Positions 1 through 11,200 of a stretch of 54,449 nucleotides of DNA are shown in pieces. Numbering within the stretch: the stretch's first letter is position 1; every line of letters begins with the position of its first letter. The notes under the pieces are model-generated. The model was not told the DNA's origin and did no database searches. It saw nothing but the letters and a program-made list of their open reading frames with translations. Made by a program: the position numbers and the translations under genes. Where the stretch lies: the NCBI RefSeq assembly GCF_900078675.2, contig NZ_LT546237.1:3601688-3656136 (forward strand). The letters run 5' to 3'. This DNA comes from Mycobacterium interjectum (GTDB lineage Bacteria; Actinomycetota; Actinomycetes; Mycobacteriales; Mycobacteriaceae).

Positions 1-1
1 C

Positions 2-1774
2 TATGCGATGACCTGGCCGGCGAAGCCCCTTGCCAGTGCGAAGTCCGATACCGATGCCGCCGGAGGTCGCTGGTTGGCGGTGGGCCATGCCGAGCTGGCC
101 ACGGAGCTACGCTGGCTCGCGGGCCCGCAATCGCGTGTCGACGTCGCAGATGCCTCGCTCCTCGATGAAGAGACGTCGCTGATCCATGCGCTCAATGGCA
201 TCGATCGTGTGTTGTACACACCGTCCGACTTAGGGACGCTGTTCGATCTCGAGACGGCGTATCGGCTGTTTCACGAGGTGCGCATGCTGGCCGCCGCGAT
301 GGTGGCGGCCGACATGCCGGCCAAGTTGTTCATCGTGACCCGCAACGCCCAACCCGTCGCCGAAGGCGACCGCGCCAACCCCGCGCACGGGGTGCTCTGG
401 GGCCTGGGACGCACCCTGGCCCTGGAACACCCCCAAATCTGGGGCGGCATCCTCGATTTCGATGCCTCCGTGCCCCCCGAGCTGGTCGCGGCGCAGGTGC
501 TCAGCGAGGCGACTAACACCGACGGCGAAGACCAGGTCATCTACCGCCGGGGCGAACGGCTCGTGCCCCGGCTGCACCCGCGCACCCTGCCCGCCGATCC
601 GGTCACGCTGGACGGCAACGCCTGCCAGCTCGTCATCGGCGCCACCGGCAACATCGGACCACACCTGATCCGCCAACTCGCCACCATGGGCGCCAAGACC
701 ATCATCGCGGTATCACGCAAACCCGGCCTGCGGCTGCAGGCGTTAACGGAAAGCCTCGCCGCCCAGGGCACGATCCTGGTCACCGTGGCCGCCGATGCGA
801 CCGACGAAGCCGCTATGAGCGCACTGTTCAACCAATTCGGCGGCGATCTACCACCGCTGGAAGGCATCTATCTCGCCGCCTTCGCTGGCCAACCCGTGCT
901 GCTCAGCGAGATGACAAACGACGACGTGATGGCGATGTTCGCACCCAAGGTCGACACCGCGGCGCTGTTGCACCGGTTGACCCTGAAGACCCCGGTGCGC
1001 CACTTCGTGCTGTTCTCCTCCATCTCAGGACTGACCGGCTCCCGCTGGCTGGCCCACTACACCGCCACCAGCGGCTACCTCGACGCCCTGGCCTACGCAC
1101 GCCGCGTCATGGGCCTACCCGCCACCACCATCAACTGGGGATTATGGAAATCACTGGCCGACACCCAACACCAATTCGGCCAGGTCAGCCTCGGATCCGG
1201 GCTACTGCCCATGAACGACGAAACCGCCATCACCGCACTGCCACTCCTGATGAACCCGGCCGCCGGAGCCCACTCCATCATGGTCAACGCGGACTGGCCA
1301 CTGCTCGCAGCCGCATACCGAACCCGCACAGCCCTACACATCGTCGACGACTTGCTCCAAGATGCCCGCGATACGGCCCCGATCCCGGCGCGGGATTGGT
1401 CGCATCTTTCTTCCGCGATGGTGCGCGAGGAGCTGGAAACCGGCCTGCGTGACATCGTCGCCCGCGAATTGCGGATCCCCGAGCCGGATCTGGAGAACGA
1501 CCGGCCCCTCGCCGAACTGGGCCTCAACTCCCTCATGGCGATGGCGATCCGACGCGCGGCCGAGACGCTGGTGGGCGTCGAGTTGTCGGCGACAATGCTG
1601 TTCAACCACCCGACCGTCGCGTCACTGACCGAGTATCTCGCGAAACTTGTTGCCCCGTCGGAGGATTCCGAAGAGGACGAGATCGCGGCGCTGTCCGCCT
1701 CTGCAGGAAACACATTGGACAGCTTGCTCGAACGCATCGAGTCATCATCTGTCACCGCTGAGGAGCTCGCGTAA
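2..1774 (+). CDS. ppsB: PpsB, C-terminal part (KR-ACP), 5' truncated by window
   Basis: This is the 3' end of a type I polyketide synthase; the KS and AT domains lie before the window. About 590 residues are visible. A ketoreductase domain has the nucleotide motif GATGNIG (nt about 640-660), the SS of HFVLFSSISG and the Tyr of LAHYTATSGY. An acyl carrier domain follows, with its phosphopantetheine Ser codon at 1529 in LGLNSLMA (Asn rather than the usual Asp before Ser). The sequence closely resembles the end of M. tuberculosis PpsB, which extends the (phenol)phthiocerol chain with malonyl-CoA and leaves a beta-hydroxyl. The stop TAA overlaps the ppsC ATG by one base (TAATG), so translation is probably coupled. 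The assignment also rests on gene order with ppsC-E. Confidence 0.93.
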   Translation, partial: YAMTWPAKPLASAKSDTDAAGGRWLAVGHAELATELRWLAGPQSRVDVADASLLDEETSLIHALNGIDRVLYTPSDLGTLFDLETAYRLFHEVRMLAAAMVAADMPAKLFIVTRNAQPVAEGDRANPAHGVLWGLGRTLALEHPQIWGGILDFDASVPPELVAAQVLSEATNTDGEDQVIYRRGERLVPRLHPRTLPADPVTLDGNACQLVIGATGNIGPHLIRQLATMGAKTIIAVSRKPGLRLQALTESLAAQGTILVTVAADATDEAAMSALFNQFGGDLPPLEGIYLAAFAGQPVLLSEMTNDDVMAMFAPKVDTAALLHRLTLKTPVRHFVLFSSISGLTGSRWLAHYTATSGYLDALAYARRVMGLPATTINWGLWKSLADTQHQFGQVSLGSGLLPMNDETAITALPLLMNPAAGAHSIMVNADWPLLAAAYRTRTALHIVDDLLQDARDTAPIPARDWSHLSSAMVREELETGLRDIVARELRIPEPDLENDRPLAELGLNSLMAMAIRRAAETLVGVELSATMLFNHPTVASLTEYLAKLVAPSEDSEEDEIAALSASAGNTLDSLLERIESSSVTAEELA

Positions 1775-4700
1775 TGCGAACTCTTTACAGTCGCATCTCG
1801 GCGATGACGGCTCAGCAGCGCACCGCCCTTTCCGAAGAGTTCTCGCGAGCATCGCGCACCACCACCACGGAGCCCATCGCAGTAGTGGGGATCGGCTGCC
1901 GCTTTCCAGGTGATGTGACCGGTCCGGATAGCTTCTGGGAGTTATTGGTCCACGGACGAAACGCAATCACCAAGATCCCCGCGGATCGCTGGGACGCGGA
2001 CGCGTTCTACAGCCCGGACCCAATGACACCCGGGCATATGACCACCAAGTGGGGCGGGTTCGTTCCCGACATCGCGGGATTCGACGCCGAATTTTTCGGC
2101 ATCACCCCGCGCGAGGCCGTCGCGATGGACCCTCAGCAACGAATGGTGCTCGAGGTCGCGTGGGAAGCGCTCGAACATGCGGGCATCCCGACGGATTCGC
2201 TAGCCGACACACGAACCGGCGTCATGATCGGCGCCTACTTCAACGAATACCAGTCGATACTGGCCTCCGGACCGCTCGACGTGGACGCCTACACCGGAAC
2301 CGGCAACTCGCACAGCATCACCGCCGGACGGATCTCGTACCTGTTGGGCCTGCGCGGTCCGGCCGTGGCGGTGGATACGGCGTGTTCGTCGTCCCTGGCC
2401 GCGATTCATCTGGCCTGTCAAAGCCTGCGATTGCGAGAAAGCGACTTGGCGTTGGCGGGTGGCGTCAGCGTGACTCTGCGCCCCGAGACCCAAATCGCGA
2501 TCTCAGCCTGGGGGTTGCTGTCGCCACAGGGCCGCTGCGCGACGTTCGATGCGGCGGCCGATGGGTTTGTGCGCGGTGAGGGCGCCGGGGTGGTGGTGCT
2601 CAAGCGGCTCGCCGACGCGGTGCGGGACAGGGACCGCGTATTGGCGGTGGTGCGCGGCTCCGCGGTCAATCAGGACGGCCGCTCCAACGGCATCACCGCG
2701 CCCAACACCGCGGCTCAATGCGATGTGATCGCCGATGCGTTGCGTTCGGCCGATGTGGCGCCGGAAAGTGTGCACTACGTGGAGGCCCACGGGACCGGCA
2801 CATCGCTCGGAGACCCGATCGAGTTCGAGGCGCTGGCGGCCACCTACGGCCGCGGCGAGGGCTCATGCGCGCTGGGCGCGGTAAAGACGAACATCGGCCA
2901 CCTCGAGGCCGCGTCGGGAGTGGCTGGGTTCATCAAGGCGGTGCTGGCAGTCCAGCACGGCCAAATTCCACCGAACCTACATTTCTCGCAGTGGAACCCG
3001 GCGATCGATCCATCACCGACACGCTTTTTCGTTCCCCTGGAAAAGGTTGCGTGGCCGTCTAATTCGGGTCCGCGTCGCGCTGCCGTGTCCTCCTTTGGCC
3101 TGGGTGGGACGAATGCGCATGTGGTGGTTGAGCAGGGTCAGGAGTTGGCGCCTGTGGTTGGGGGTGGGTCCGATGGTGGGGTTTCGGTGTTGGTGGTGTC
3201 GGGTAAGACATCCCAGCGGGTGGCCGCGACGGCGTCGGTGTTGGCCGAGTGGATGCAAGGTGCTGGGGCCGGGGTGGGGTTGGCGCAGGTGGCCCATACG
3301 GTGAATCATCACCGTGCCCGCCAGGCCAGGTTCGGCACCGTGGTCGCCCGCCACCGCGCCCAGGCGCTGGCCGGGTTGCAGGCGCTGGCCGCGGGCCAGC
3401 ACGCCCCCGGGGTGATCGGCCCCACCGACAACGTGCCCGGGCCCGGCACGGTTTTTGTCTACTCGGGTCGGGGGTCCCAATGGGCCGGGATGGGCCGGCG
3501 GCTGTTGGCCGACGAACCCGCCTTCGCCGCAGCCGTGAGCGAGCTGGAGCCGACCTTTGTTGCCCAGGCCGGGTTTTCCCTGCACGACCTCATCGCCGGC
3601 GGCAAGGAGCTGGTCGGTATCGAACAGATTCAGCTCGGCGTGATCGGCATGCAGCTGGCGCTGACCCAGCTGTGGCGCTCCTACGGGGTGCACCCCGATC
3701 TGGTGATCGGGCACTCCATGGGCGAGGTGGCCGCCGCGGTGGCCGCCGGGGCGCTCACCCCCGCCGAGGGACTGCGGGTCACCGCGACCCGCTCCCGGCT
3801 GATGGCACCGCTGTGCGGTCAGGGCACCATGGCCCTGCTCGAACTCGACGCCGCCACCACCGAAGTACTGATCGCGGACCATCCGCAGGTCACGTTGGCG
3901 ATCTACGCCTCACCGCGCCAAACCGTCATCGCGGGCCCCACCACGATGATCGAGGACCTCATCGACAAGGTCCGCGCGCAGGACCACCTCGCCAGCCGCG
4001 TCAACATCGAAGTGGCTCCCCACAACCCGGCCATGGACGCCCTACTGCCTGATATGCGCTCGGAGCTAGCCGACCTCACTCCGCGGCCACCGGCCATCCC
4101 GATCATTTCCACCACCTATGAAGACCTCGGCACCGGCCCCGTCTTCGACGCGGAGCACTGGGCCACCAACATGCGCAACCCCGTGCGCTTCCAGCAGGCC
4201 ATCGCCCGTGCGGGCGACGACCACCACACCTTTATTGAAATCAGTCCCCACCCACTGCTGACGCACGCTATCGGCGAGACGCTGGCCGCGTGTGAGGGTG
4301 CCGACCATGTGAGCCTCGGCACCCTGCAACGCGATGCGCACGACACCCTGGCCTTCCACACCAACCTCAACGCCGCTCACACAACCCGGCCGCCCCACAC
4401 CCCCCACCCTCCCGAACCGCATCCGATACTGCCCGCAACCCCGTGGCAGCACACTCACCACTGGATCTCTCCCTCAACCGGGGGGCACCACGCGCCAAAT
4501 GCACACCCGTTGCTGGGCACCGGTGTCACCGACCCTGGCACTGGGACTCGGATATGGGAATGTGAACTGAGCCCGGATCTGCTGTGGCTCAGTGATCACG
4601 TGATCGACGATCTGTGCGTCCTTCCTGGGTCCGCCTACGCCGAGATCGCACTGGCGGCAGCGACGAACGCGGGCAAGGACTCGGAACGCGCCGAAGACCA

Positions 4701-7700
4701 CCACTGGCTGATCCGCGAGCTCAGCCTCCATCAAGTCCTGCACATCACCGACAGCACCGTCCTTGTCACGACGCTCACCGGCGATGACCAAACGTGCTGC
4801 ATCGAAATACGCACCCACAACTCCACTTTGGGGTGGATCAAGCACGCCACCGCTATCGTTGCCCGCGAAACGGATTACAGGGCAACGCCGGTGGACGATG
4901 GCCTCCCTGGCCTCGTGACCGGACTCGACCCCGACGAGCTGTACCAGCGGCTGCGTGGCGCCGGGCAACAACACGGGCCGGCGTTCCGCGGCATCGTGGG
5001 GCTCACCACCACACGGTCCGGCGCCGCCCGCGCGGAAGTGCGTCTCCCGCCGTCAGCGAGGCCGGGTTCCCACAACTTCGTCCTGCACCCGGTGATGATG
5101 GACATCGCGGTGCAGGCACTCGGCGCCACCCGGGCGGCTACCGAGCTGGCCGGGGGGCAGCACGCCCACCAAACGCTAGTCTTGCCTGTACGTTTCGCGG
5201 GCATCCATGTATACGGCGATATCACCGACGGTGTCTGCGCGATTGGAGAGCTTGCGGCGACCGACAGCCCGAACCGGCTCCTGGGGCGTGTCGAGCTGAC
5301 CGACCCGAACGGCCAACCGCTGCTCGTCATCGACGAAGTGGAGATGACGGTACTCGGATCGATGTGCGCCGCAAAGGAACTCACCGACCGCCTGTTCACG
5401 GTGGAGTGGGAACCGACACCACGGGGCAAGCCGGCCCGCAGCCTCAACGGCGTGTTGTTGATAGGTGACCCCGCCGCGGGCGACCCGCTGCTGCCCGCGC
5501 TGCAGTCCTCACTGCGCGACGGCGTCGCCGAAGTCGAGCTGGTATCCCTGACCGACACGGCACAGCTGCGTGCGGCGATCACTCGAACCGATGCTGGGTG
5601 GGATGGCATCGTCGTGATCTGCCCGCCTCGAGCCGCCGACGAGTCGCTTCCGGAGGGGGATCAACTTGACCTGGCGCTGGCGCGCACGCTCCTGATAGCC
5701 GACATTACAAAAGCCGTGACTCGAATGGGCACTCGCAACAGCCCGCGGCTATGGATCGTCACCCGCGGCGCGCAACAATTCGACCCGGCTGATCGAGTCA
5801 CGCTGGCACAGACGGCACTTCGGGGCATCGCGCGGGTGCTGACCTTCGAACATCCCGAACTCAAGCCGACAATCGTCGACATCGAGGCCGGCGGCACCGA
5901 CGAACTTGGCGCCCTCACCCAGGAACTGCTCACCGGTTGCGACGCCGACGAGGTCGCTCTCCGCGATGGACAGCGATACGTCAACAGGCTGGTCCAGGCG
6001 CCCACCACGGCCACCGGAGATCTCGTCCATGAATCCCGCTGCACGGTGGTGAACCTGGACGGCGGAGGCGCGGTACGGCTGCAGATCGATCAACCCGGGC
6101 GGTTGGATACGCTGCGAGTGCACGCGGTAACGCGGATCCCGCCCGCGCCCGGTCAGGTGGAGGTTCGTGTCCTGGCCGCGGGCCTCAACTTCAGCGACGT
6201 GCTCAAGGCGATGGGCGTGTATCCCGGGCTCGACGGTGCCCCGCCCGTCATCGGAGGCGAATGTGTCGGCGTCGTGACTGCCGTCGGCTCCGGCGTCGAC
6301 TCGAGCGAGGTCGGGCGGCGCGTGATCGCCTTCGGTCCGGGCACATTCGGCTCCCACCTGACGACGCTCGCGGACCTCGCGGTCCCGGTCCCCGACACGC
6401 TGGCGGATTCCGAGGCCGCGGCGTTCGGCATCGCGTACCTGACCGCCTGGCACTCGCTGTGCGAGGTTGGGCGGCTGGGCGCGGGGGAACGCGTGCTCAT
6501 CCATTCGGCCACCGGCGGTGTCGGACTGGCGGCGGTTTCAATCGCGAAGATGATCGGTGCCCGCATCTACACGACGGCAGGTTCGGATGCCAAGCGGGAA
6601 ATGCTGGACGGGCTTGGTGTGGAGTACGTCGGTAACTCCCGGGGCGTGGACTTCGCCGATGAGATACTCGGCGCCACCGATGGTTACGGGGTGGATGTCA
6701 TCATCAATTCGCTTCCGGGCGAGGCGATCCGGCGCGGAGTGAAGCTGCTAGCCCCCGGTGGTCGGTTCATCGAGCTGGGCAAAAAGGACGTCTATGCCGA
6801 CGCCAGCCTCGGGCTGGCCGGACTCGCCAAGAGCGCATCCTTCGCTGTAGTCGACCTCGACCTGAATCTGAAGCGGCAACCGACGCGCTATCGCCGGATG
6901 CTCCAAGACATCCTGCAGCACGTCGCGGACGGCAAACTGCGGCCGCTTCCCGTCACCGCTTTCAGCCTCGACGCCGCGGCCGACGCCTTCGCGTTGATGG
7001 CATCCGGCAGGCATACCGGCAAAATCGCCGTCTCGATTCCGGCGCACGGCAGCGTCGAGGCGATCGCGCCGCCGCCACCGCAGTCGCTGGTAAGCCCCGA
7101 CGGCGGATATGTCGTCGTAGGTGGCATGGGTGGTCTCGGTTTTGTCGTCGCTCAATGGTTGGCGGAGCACGGCGCGGGACTGGTTGTGCTCAACAGCCGT
7201 TCGGCTCCCGGCGACGGCGTCACAGCGGCGATCGCGGAACTCAACGCGGCGGGCAACCGGGTCGAGGTGGTTACCGGTGACATCGCCGCACCCGGTACCG
7301 CAGAGCGGTTGGTGCGCGCGGTCGAAGACGCGGGCTTCCGGCTGGCCGGAGTCCTGCACAGCGCAATGGTCCTCGATGACGAGATCGTGTTGAACATGTC
7401 CGAATCGGCCGCGCGGCGTGTGTTCGCGCCGAAAGTGACCGGTGGCTGGCGCCTTCACCAGGCCAGCGCCCATCTGGACGTGGATTGGTGGTTGACGTTC
7501 TCGTCAGCGTCTTCATTGCTCGGCGCGCCCGGGCAGGGCGCGTACGCCGCCGCGAACTCGTGGGTCGACGGGCTGGTCGCCTATCGGCGCTCTCTGGGGC
7601 TGCCCGCTGTCGGAATCAACTGGGGTCCATGGGCCGAAGTCGGACGTGCCCAGTTCTTCGCCGATCTCGGTGTCTCGATGAACACGGTCGAACAGGGACT

Positions 7701-8256
7701 TGCGGCAATGCAACTAGTGCTGCAGGCCGACCGAGCGCGCACCGGCGTGTTCAGCCTCGACGCACGCCAGTGGTTTCAATCCTTCCCCGCCGCAGCGGGT
7801 TCATCGCTATTTGCGAAGTTGCATGACTCGGCAAAGCCCGCGCGGTATGGCGGCGCGATCCGCGCCGAGTTGGACGCCAGCGATCCCCGCGAGCGCCCGA
7901 GCCGGCTCGCGACCGCGATCGCCAACGAGATCCGGGCGGTGCTGCGCTCGGCCGAGCCGGTCGATCACGATCGGCCGATGGAGTCGCTCGGCTTGGATTC
8001 GCTGATGGCCCTGGAGCTGCGGAACAGGCTGGAGTCCAGCCTGGGCACCACGTTGCCGGCCGCCCTGGTCTGGGCATACCCGACCATCCACGATCTCGCA
8101 GGCGCCATGTGTGAGCGCCTGGGCTATGCAACATTTGACGAGGCCGAGCAGGCGCCCGACGCTGAATCCGCGTTGTCGGATGAGGAAATGGAACTGCTAT
8201 CCGAACTGGTCGCCGCAAGCGAGTTGGAAACCGCGACGGGGGGCAACGAGTCATGA
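1774..8256 (+). CDS. ppsC: PpsC, phthiocerol polyketide synthase (KS-AT-DH-ER-KR-ACP)
   Basis: A 2160-residue modular PKS with a full reducing set, near the length I recall for M. tuberculosis PpsC (about 2190). KS starts near residue 32, with active Cys204 in [10 protein letters not shown] has Ser648 in GHSMGE, and its specificity region reads VAPHN. DH has His942 in WLSDHVIDD, with the downstream LPG. ER has its NADPH loop GGVGLAA near residue 1581. KR has GGMGGLG near 1783. ACP Ser2076 lies in GLDSLMAL. It elongates the phthiocerol backbone by one malonyl unit and fully reduces it. The ATG overlaps the ppsB stop by one base, and its TGA overlaps the ppsD ATG (ATGA). Identification is by strong sequence resemblance throughout, plus context. 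Confidence 0.96.
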   Translation: MRTLYSRISAMTAQQRTALSEEFSRASRTTTTEPIAVVGIGCRFPGDVTGPDSFWELLVHGRNAITKIPADRWDADAFYSPDPMTPGHMTTKWGGFVPDIAGFDAEFFGITPREAVAMDPQQRMVLEVAWEALEHAGIPTDSLADTRTGVMIGAYFNEYQSILASGPLDVDAYTGTGNSHSITAGRISYLLGLRGPAVAVDTACSSSLAAIHLACQSLRLRESDLALAGGVSVTLRPETQIAISAWGLLSPQGRCATFDAAADGFVRGEGAGVVVLKRLADAVRDRDRVLAVVRGSAVNQDGRSNGITAPNTAAQCDVIADALRSADVAPESVHYVEAHGTGTSLGDPIEFEALAATYGRGEGSCALGAVKTNIGHLEAASGVAGFIKAVLAVQHGQIPPNLHFSQWNPAIDPSPTRFFVPLEKVAWPSNSGPRRAAVSSFGLGGTNAHVVVEQGQELAPVVGGGSDGGVSVLVVSGKTSQRVAATASVLAEWMQGAGAGVGLAQVAHTVNHHRARQARFGTVVARHRAQALAGLQALAAGQHAPGVIGPTDNVPGPGTVFVYSGRGSQWAGMGRRLLADEPAFAAAVSELEPTFVAQAGFSLHDLIAGGKELVGIEQIQLGVIGMQLALTQLWRSYGVHPDLVIGHSMGEVAAAVAAGALTPAEGLRVTATRSRLMAPLCGQGTMALLELDAATTEVLIADHPQVTLAIYASPRQTVIAGPTTMIEDLIDKVRAQDHLASRVNIEVAPHNPAMDALLPDMRSELADLTPRPPAIPIISTTYEDLGTGPVFDAEHWATNMRNPVRFQQAIARAGDDHHTFIEISPHPLLTHAIGETLAACEGADHVSLGTLQRDAHDTLAFHTNLNAAHTTRPPHTPHPPEPHPILPATPWQHTHHWISPSTGGHHAPNAHPLLGTGVTDPGTGTRIWECELSPDLLWLSDHVIDDLCVLPGSAYAEIALAAATNAGKDSERAEDHHWLIRELSLHQVLHITDSTVLVTTLTGDDQTCCIEIRTHNSTLGWIKHATAIVARETDYRATPVDDGLPGLVTGLDPDELYQRLRGAGQQHGPAFRGIVGLTTTRSGAARAEVRLPPSARPGSHNFVLHPVMMDIAVQALGATRAATELAGGQHAHQTLVLPVRFAGIHVYGDITDGVCAIGELAATDSPNRLLGRVELTDPNGQPLLVIDEVEMTVLGSMCAAKELTDRLFTVEWEPTPRGKPARSLNGVLLIGDPAAGDPLLPALQSSLRDGVAEVELVSLTDTAQLRAAITRTDAGWDGIVVICPPRAADESLPEGDQLDLALARTLLIADITKAVTRMGTRNSPRLWIVTRGAQQFDPADRVTLAQTALRGIARVLTFEHPELKPTIVDIEAGGTDELGALTQELLTGCDADEVALRDGQRYVNRLVQAPTTATGDLVHESRCTVVNLDGGGAVRLQIDQPGRLDTLRVHAVTRIPPAPGQVEVRVLAAGLNFSDVLKAMGVYPGLDGAPPVIGGECVGVVTAVGSGVDSSEVGRRVIAFGPGTFGSHLTTLADLAVPVPDTLADSEAAAFGIAYLTAWHSLCEVGRLGAGERVLIHSATGGVGLAAVSIAKMIGARIYTTAGSDAKREMLDGLGVEYVGNSRGVDFADEILGATDGYGVDVIINSLPGEAIRRGVKLLAPGGRFIELGKKDVYADASLGLAGLAKSASFAVVDLDLNLKRQPTRYRRMLQDILQHVADGKLRPLPVTAFSLDAAADAFALMASGRHTGKIAVSIPAHGSVEAIAPPPPQSLVSPDGGYVVVGGMGGLGFVVAQWLAEHGAGLVVLNSRSAPGDGVTAAIAELNAAGNRVEVVTGDIAAPGTAERLVRAVEDAGFRLAGVLHSAMVLDDEIVLNMSESAARRVFAPKVTGGWRLHQASAHLDVDWWLTFSSASSLLGAPGQGAYAAANSWVDGLVAYRRSLGLPAVGINWGPWAEVGRAQFFADLGVSMNTVEQGLAAMQLVLQADRARTGVFSLDARQWFQSFPAAAGSSLFAKLHDSAKPARYGGAIRAELDASDPRERPSRLATAIANEIRAVLRSAEPVDHDRPMESLGLDSLMALELRNRLESSLGTTLPAALVWAYPTIHDLAGAMCERLGYATFDEAEQAPDAESALSDEEMELLSELVAASELETATGGNES

Positions 8257-11200
8257 CGAGTCTCGCGGAGCGTGCGGCCCAGATGTCACCGAAGGCGCGC
8301 GAGGTACTCGCGCGTGAACTTGTCCGCGCGGGAACGGCATTCCCGGCCGACATCGCCGAACCCGTGGCGGTGATCGGGATCGGTTGCCGGCTACCCGGGA
8401 GTGTGAGCGGGCCGGAAAGCTTCTGGCAGCTGCTGATCGACGGCCGGGACGCCGTCGACGAGGTGCCGGCCGATCGGTGGGCCGCGGATGCGTTCTACGA
8501 TCCCGATCCGCACGCGCCGGGAAAGATGGCGACGAAATGGGGCGGCTTCGTCGACGATGTCGCCGGATTCGACGCCGACTTCTTCGGCATCACCCCGCGC
8601 GAGGCCGAGGCGATGGACCCCCAGCAGCGGATCTTGCTCGAGGTCGCCTGGGAAGCGCTCGAACATGCCTGCCTGCCAACGGATTCGCTGAGCGGCACCC
8701 GAACGTCCGCGATTATGGGGTTGTCGGCGTGGGACTACACGATTCTCAACCTCGAGCGTCGCGCCGAGATCGACGCCTACATGAGCACCGGAAACCCACA
8801 CAGCGCCGCGGTGGGGCGGATTTCCTATCTGCTCGGGCTACGTGGCCCCGCGATGGCGGTCGACACCGCGTGTTCGTCCTCATTGGTGGCGATCCACCTG
8901 GCCTGCCAAAGCCTGCGCCTGCGGGAAAGCGACGTGGCGCTCGCGGGCGGGGTGCACCTGTCGTTGTCGCCGTTCACCAGCATAGCGCTGTCCAAGTGGT
9001 CCGCTTTGTCTCCGACGGGCCGGTGCAGGACCTTCGACGCCATGGCCGACGGGTTCGTCCGCGGCGAGGGGTGCGGCGTGGTGGTGCTCAAGCGGATGGC
9101 CGACGCCGTCCGCGACGGCGATCGCGTGCTGGCGGTGGTCCGCGGTTCGGCGATCAACCAGGACGGCCGCTCCAACGGCATGACCGCCCCGAGCGCGGCG
9201 GCGCAGCGCGACGTGATCACCACCGCACTACGGCTGGCCGACGTGCCCGCGGGCACCGTGGACTATGTCGAAACACACGGCACCGGAACAGTTCTGGGCG
9301 ACCCCATCGAATTCGAGGCGCTGGCGGCCACTTACGGCCGGGACGGCGGCGGCTGCGCGCTCGGGTCGGTCAAGACCAACCTCGGGCATCTGGAGGCGGC
9401 CGCAGGTGTTACGGGGCTGATCAAGGCGATCCTGGCCGTGGACCGGGGATACATTCCTCCCAATTTGCACTTCACCCGATGGAATCCGGCAATCGACGCC
9501 TCGGCCACCCGGTTTTTCGTGCCGACCGACGGCACGGCGTGGCCCAGCGGTCCTACACGTCGGGCGGCCGTGTCGTCGTTCGGCCTCAGCGGCACCAACG
9601 CGCATATCGTGATCGAGCAGGCGCCCGCTGCGGCGTCCGCGCCGCGGACGAGTACCGCCGCTGTGGTTTCGACATTGGTGGTGTCCGGCAAGACGCCGGA
9701 GCGGCAGGCCACGACGGCCACCGCGCTGGCCGCCTGGATGGAGGGCCCCGGCGGCGCGATATCACTGGCCGATGTCGCGCACACGTTGGCTCATCGCCGC
9801 GCCCGCCATTCCGAGGTCGGTGTCGTGGTCGCCCGCGACCACTCGGCCGCGGCGGCGGGGTTGCGGGCCTTGGCCGCCGGCGCCCCGGCGCCGGGTGTGG
9901 TGGAAGCCATCGCGGGCGCCCGCGGGCATGGCACGGTGTTCGTCTACTCCGGCCAGGGCTCGCAATGGGCCGGCATGGGCCGCCAACTGCTGGCCGACGA
10001 ACCCGCGTTCGCCGCCGCGATCGCCGACCTGGAGCCCGAATTCATTGCCCAGGCTGGTTTTTCGTTGAGCCAGACCCTGGCGGAGGGCCGCACGGTGGTC
10101 GGCATCCACAACATCCAACCGATGCTAATGGCCATCCAGCTTGCACTCACCGCGTTGTGGCGGCACTACGGTGTCGAACCCGGCGCGGTGATTGGGCACT
10201 CGATGGGCGAGGTGTCGGCCGCGGTGGTGTCCGGGGCGCTGACCCCCGCCGAGGGTTTGCGGGTGATCACCGTCCGGTCGGCGTTGTTGGCGCGATTAGC
10301 CGGCCGGGGCGCGATGGCCTTGCTCGAACTCGACGGCCCGGCCGTCGAGGCGCTGATCGCCGACTACCGGCAGGTGACGCTGGCGGTGCACGCCTCACCA
10401 CGCGAATCGGTGATCGCGGGCCCCCCCGACCAGGTGGACGCCGTCATCGCGGCGGTGACCGCGCGAAACCTGCTGGCCCTACGCGTCGAGGTCGACGTCG
10501 CCTCCCACCACCCGATCATCGACCCGATACTGCCGGAATTGCGTTCGGCCCTTGCCGATTTGGCGCCCATGCCCCCGACCATCCCGATGATCAGCACCGC
10601 TTGCGATGGTCCCGTACCGCTGCTGGACGCCGACTACTGGGCCGCCAACTTGCGCAACCCGGTGCGCTTCCACCAAGCCATCAGCACCGCCGCCGCCGCC
10701 CACCACACCTTCATCGAGATCAGCCCACATCCGTTGCTCACGCACGCAATCATCGACACCCTCGGCGAGGCCGAAACACACACCATCGGCACTCTGCAAC
10801 GCGACAGCGACGACACTGTCACTTTTCACGCGCGGCTCGCCGCCGTGGGGAAATCCGCGCCGGGCACCACCGACGGCCGACCCGCCGACATCCCGGTAAC
10901 ACCCTGGCAGCACGACAACTTCTGGGTCGCCGATCGGTCGGGGATGTCGGACTTGGTCGACGCCCACCCGCTGCTCGGCACGCACATCGAGGTCCCGTCG
11001 AGCCGGGACCATGTCTGGCAGGCCGACGTCGGCACCCAGGTGGCCCCCTGGCTCGGTGACCATAAGGTGTTCGACCAAACGATCCTGCCCGCCGCGGCGT
11101 TCGCCGAGATCGCCTTAGCCGCAGCCGGCGAGGCGTTCGGTGTGGCGACCGGGGCCCTGTCGATCAACCAACTCGAAGTCGAACAGATGCTTCCCCTCAA

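Noticed and set aside
1500..1560. Non-functional ACP in PpsB because of LGLNSL
   Set aside because: The phosphopantetheine Ser is present; Asn before it is a tolerated change and does not show loss of function.
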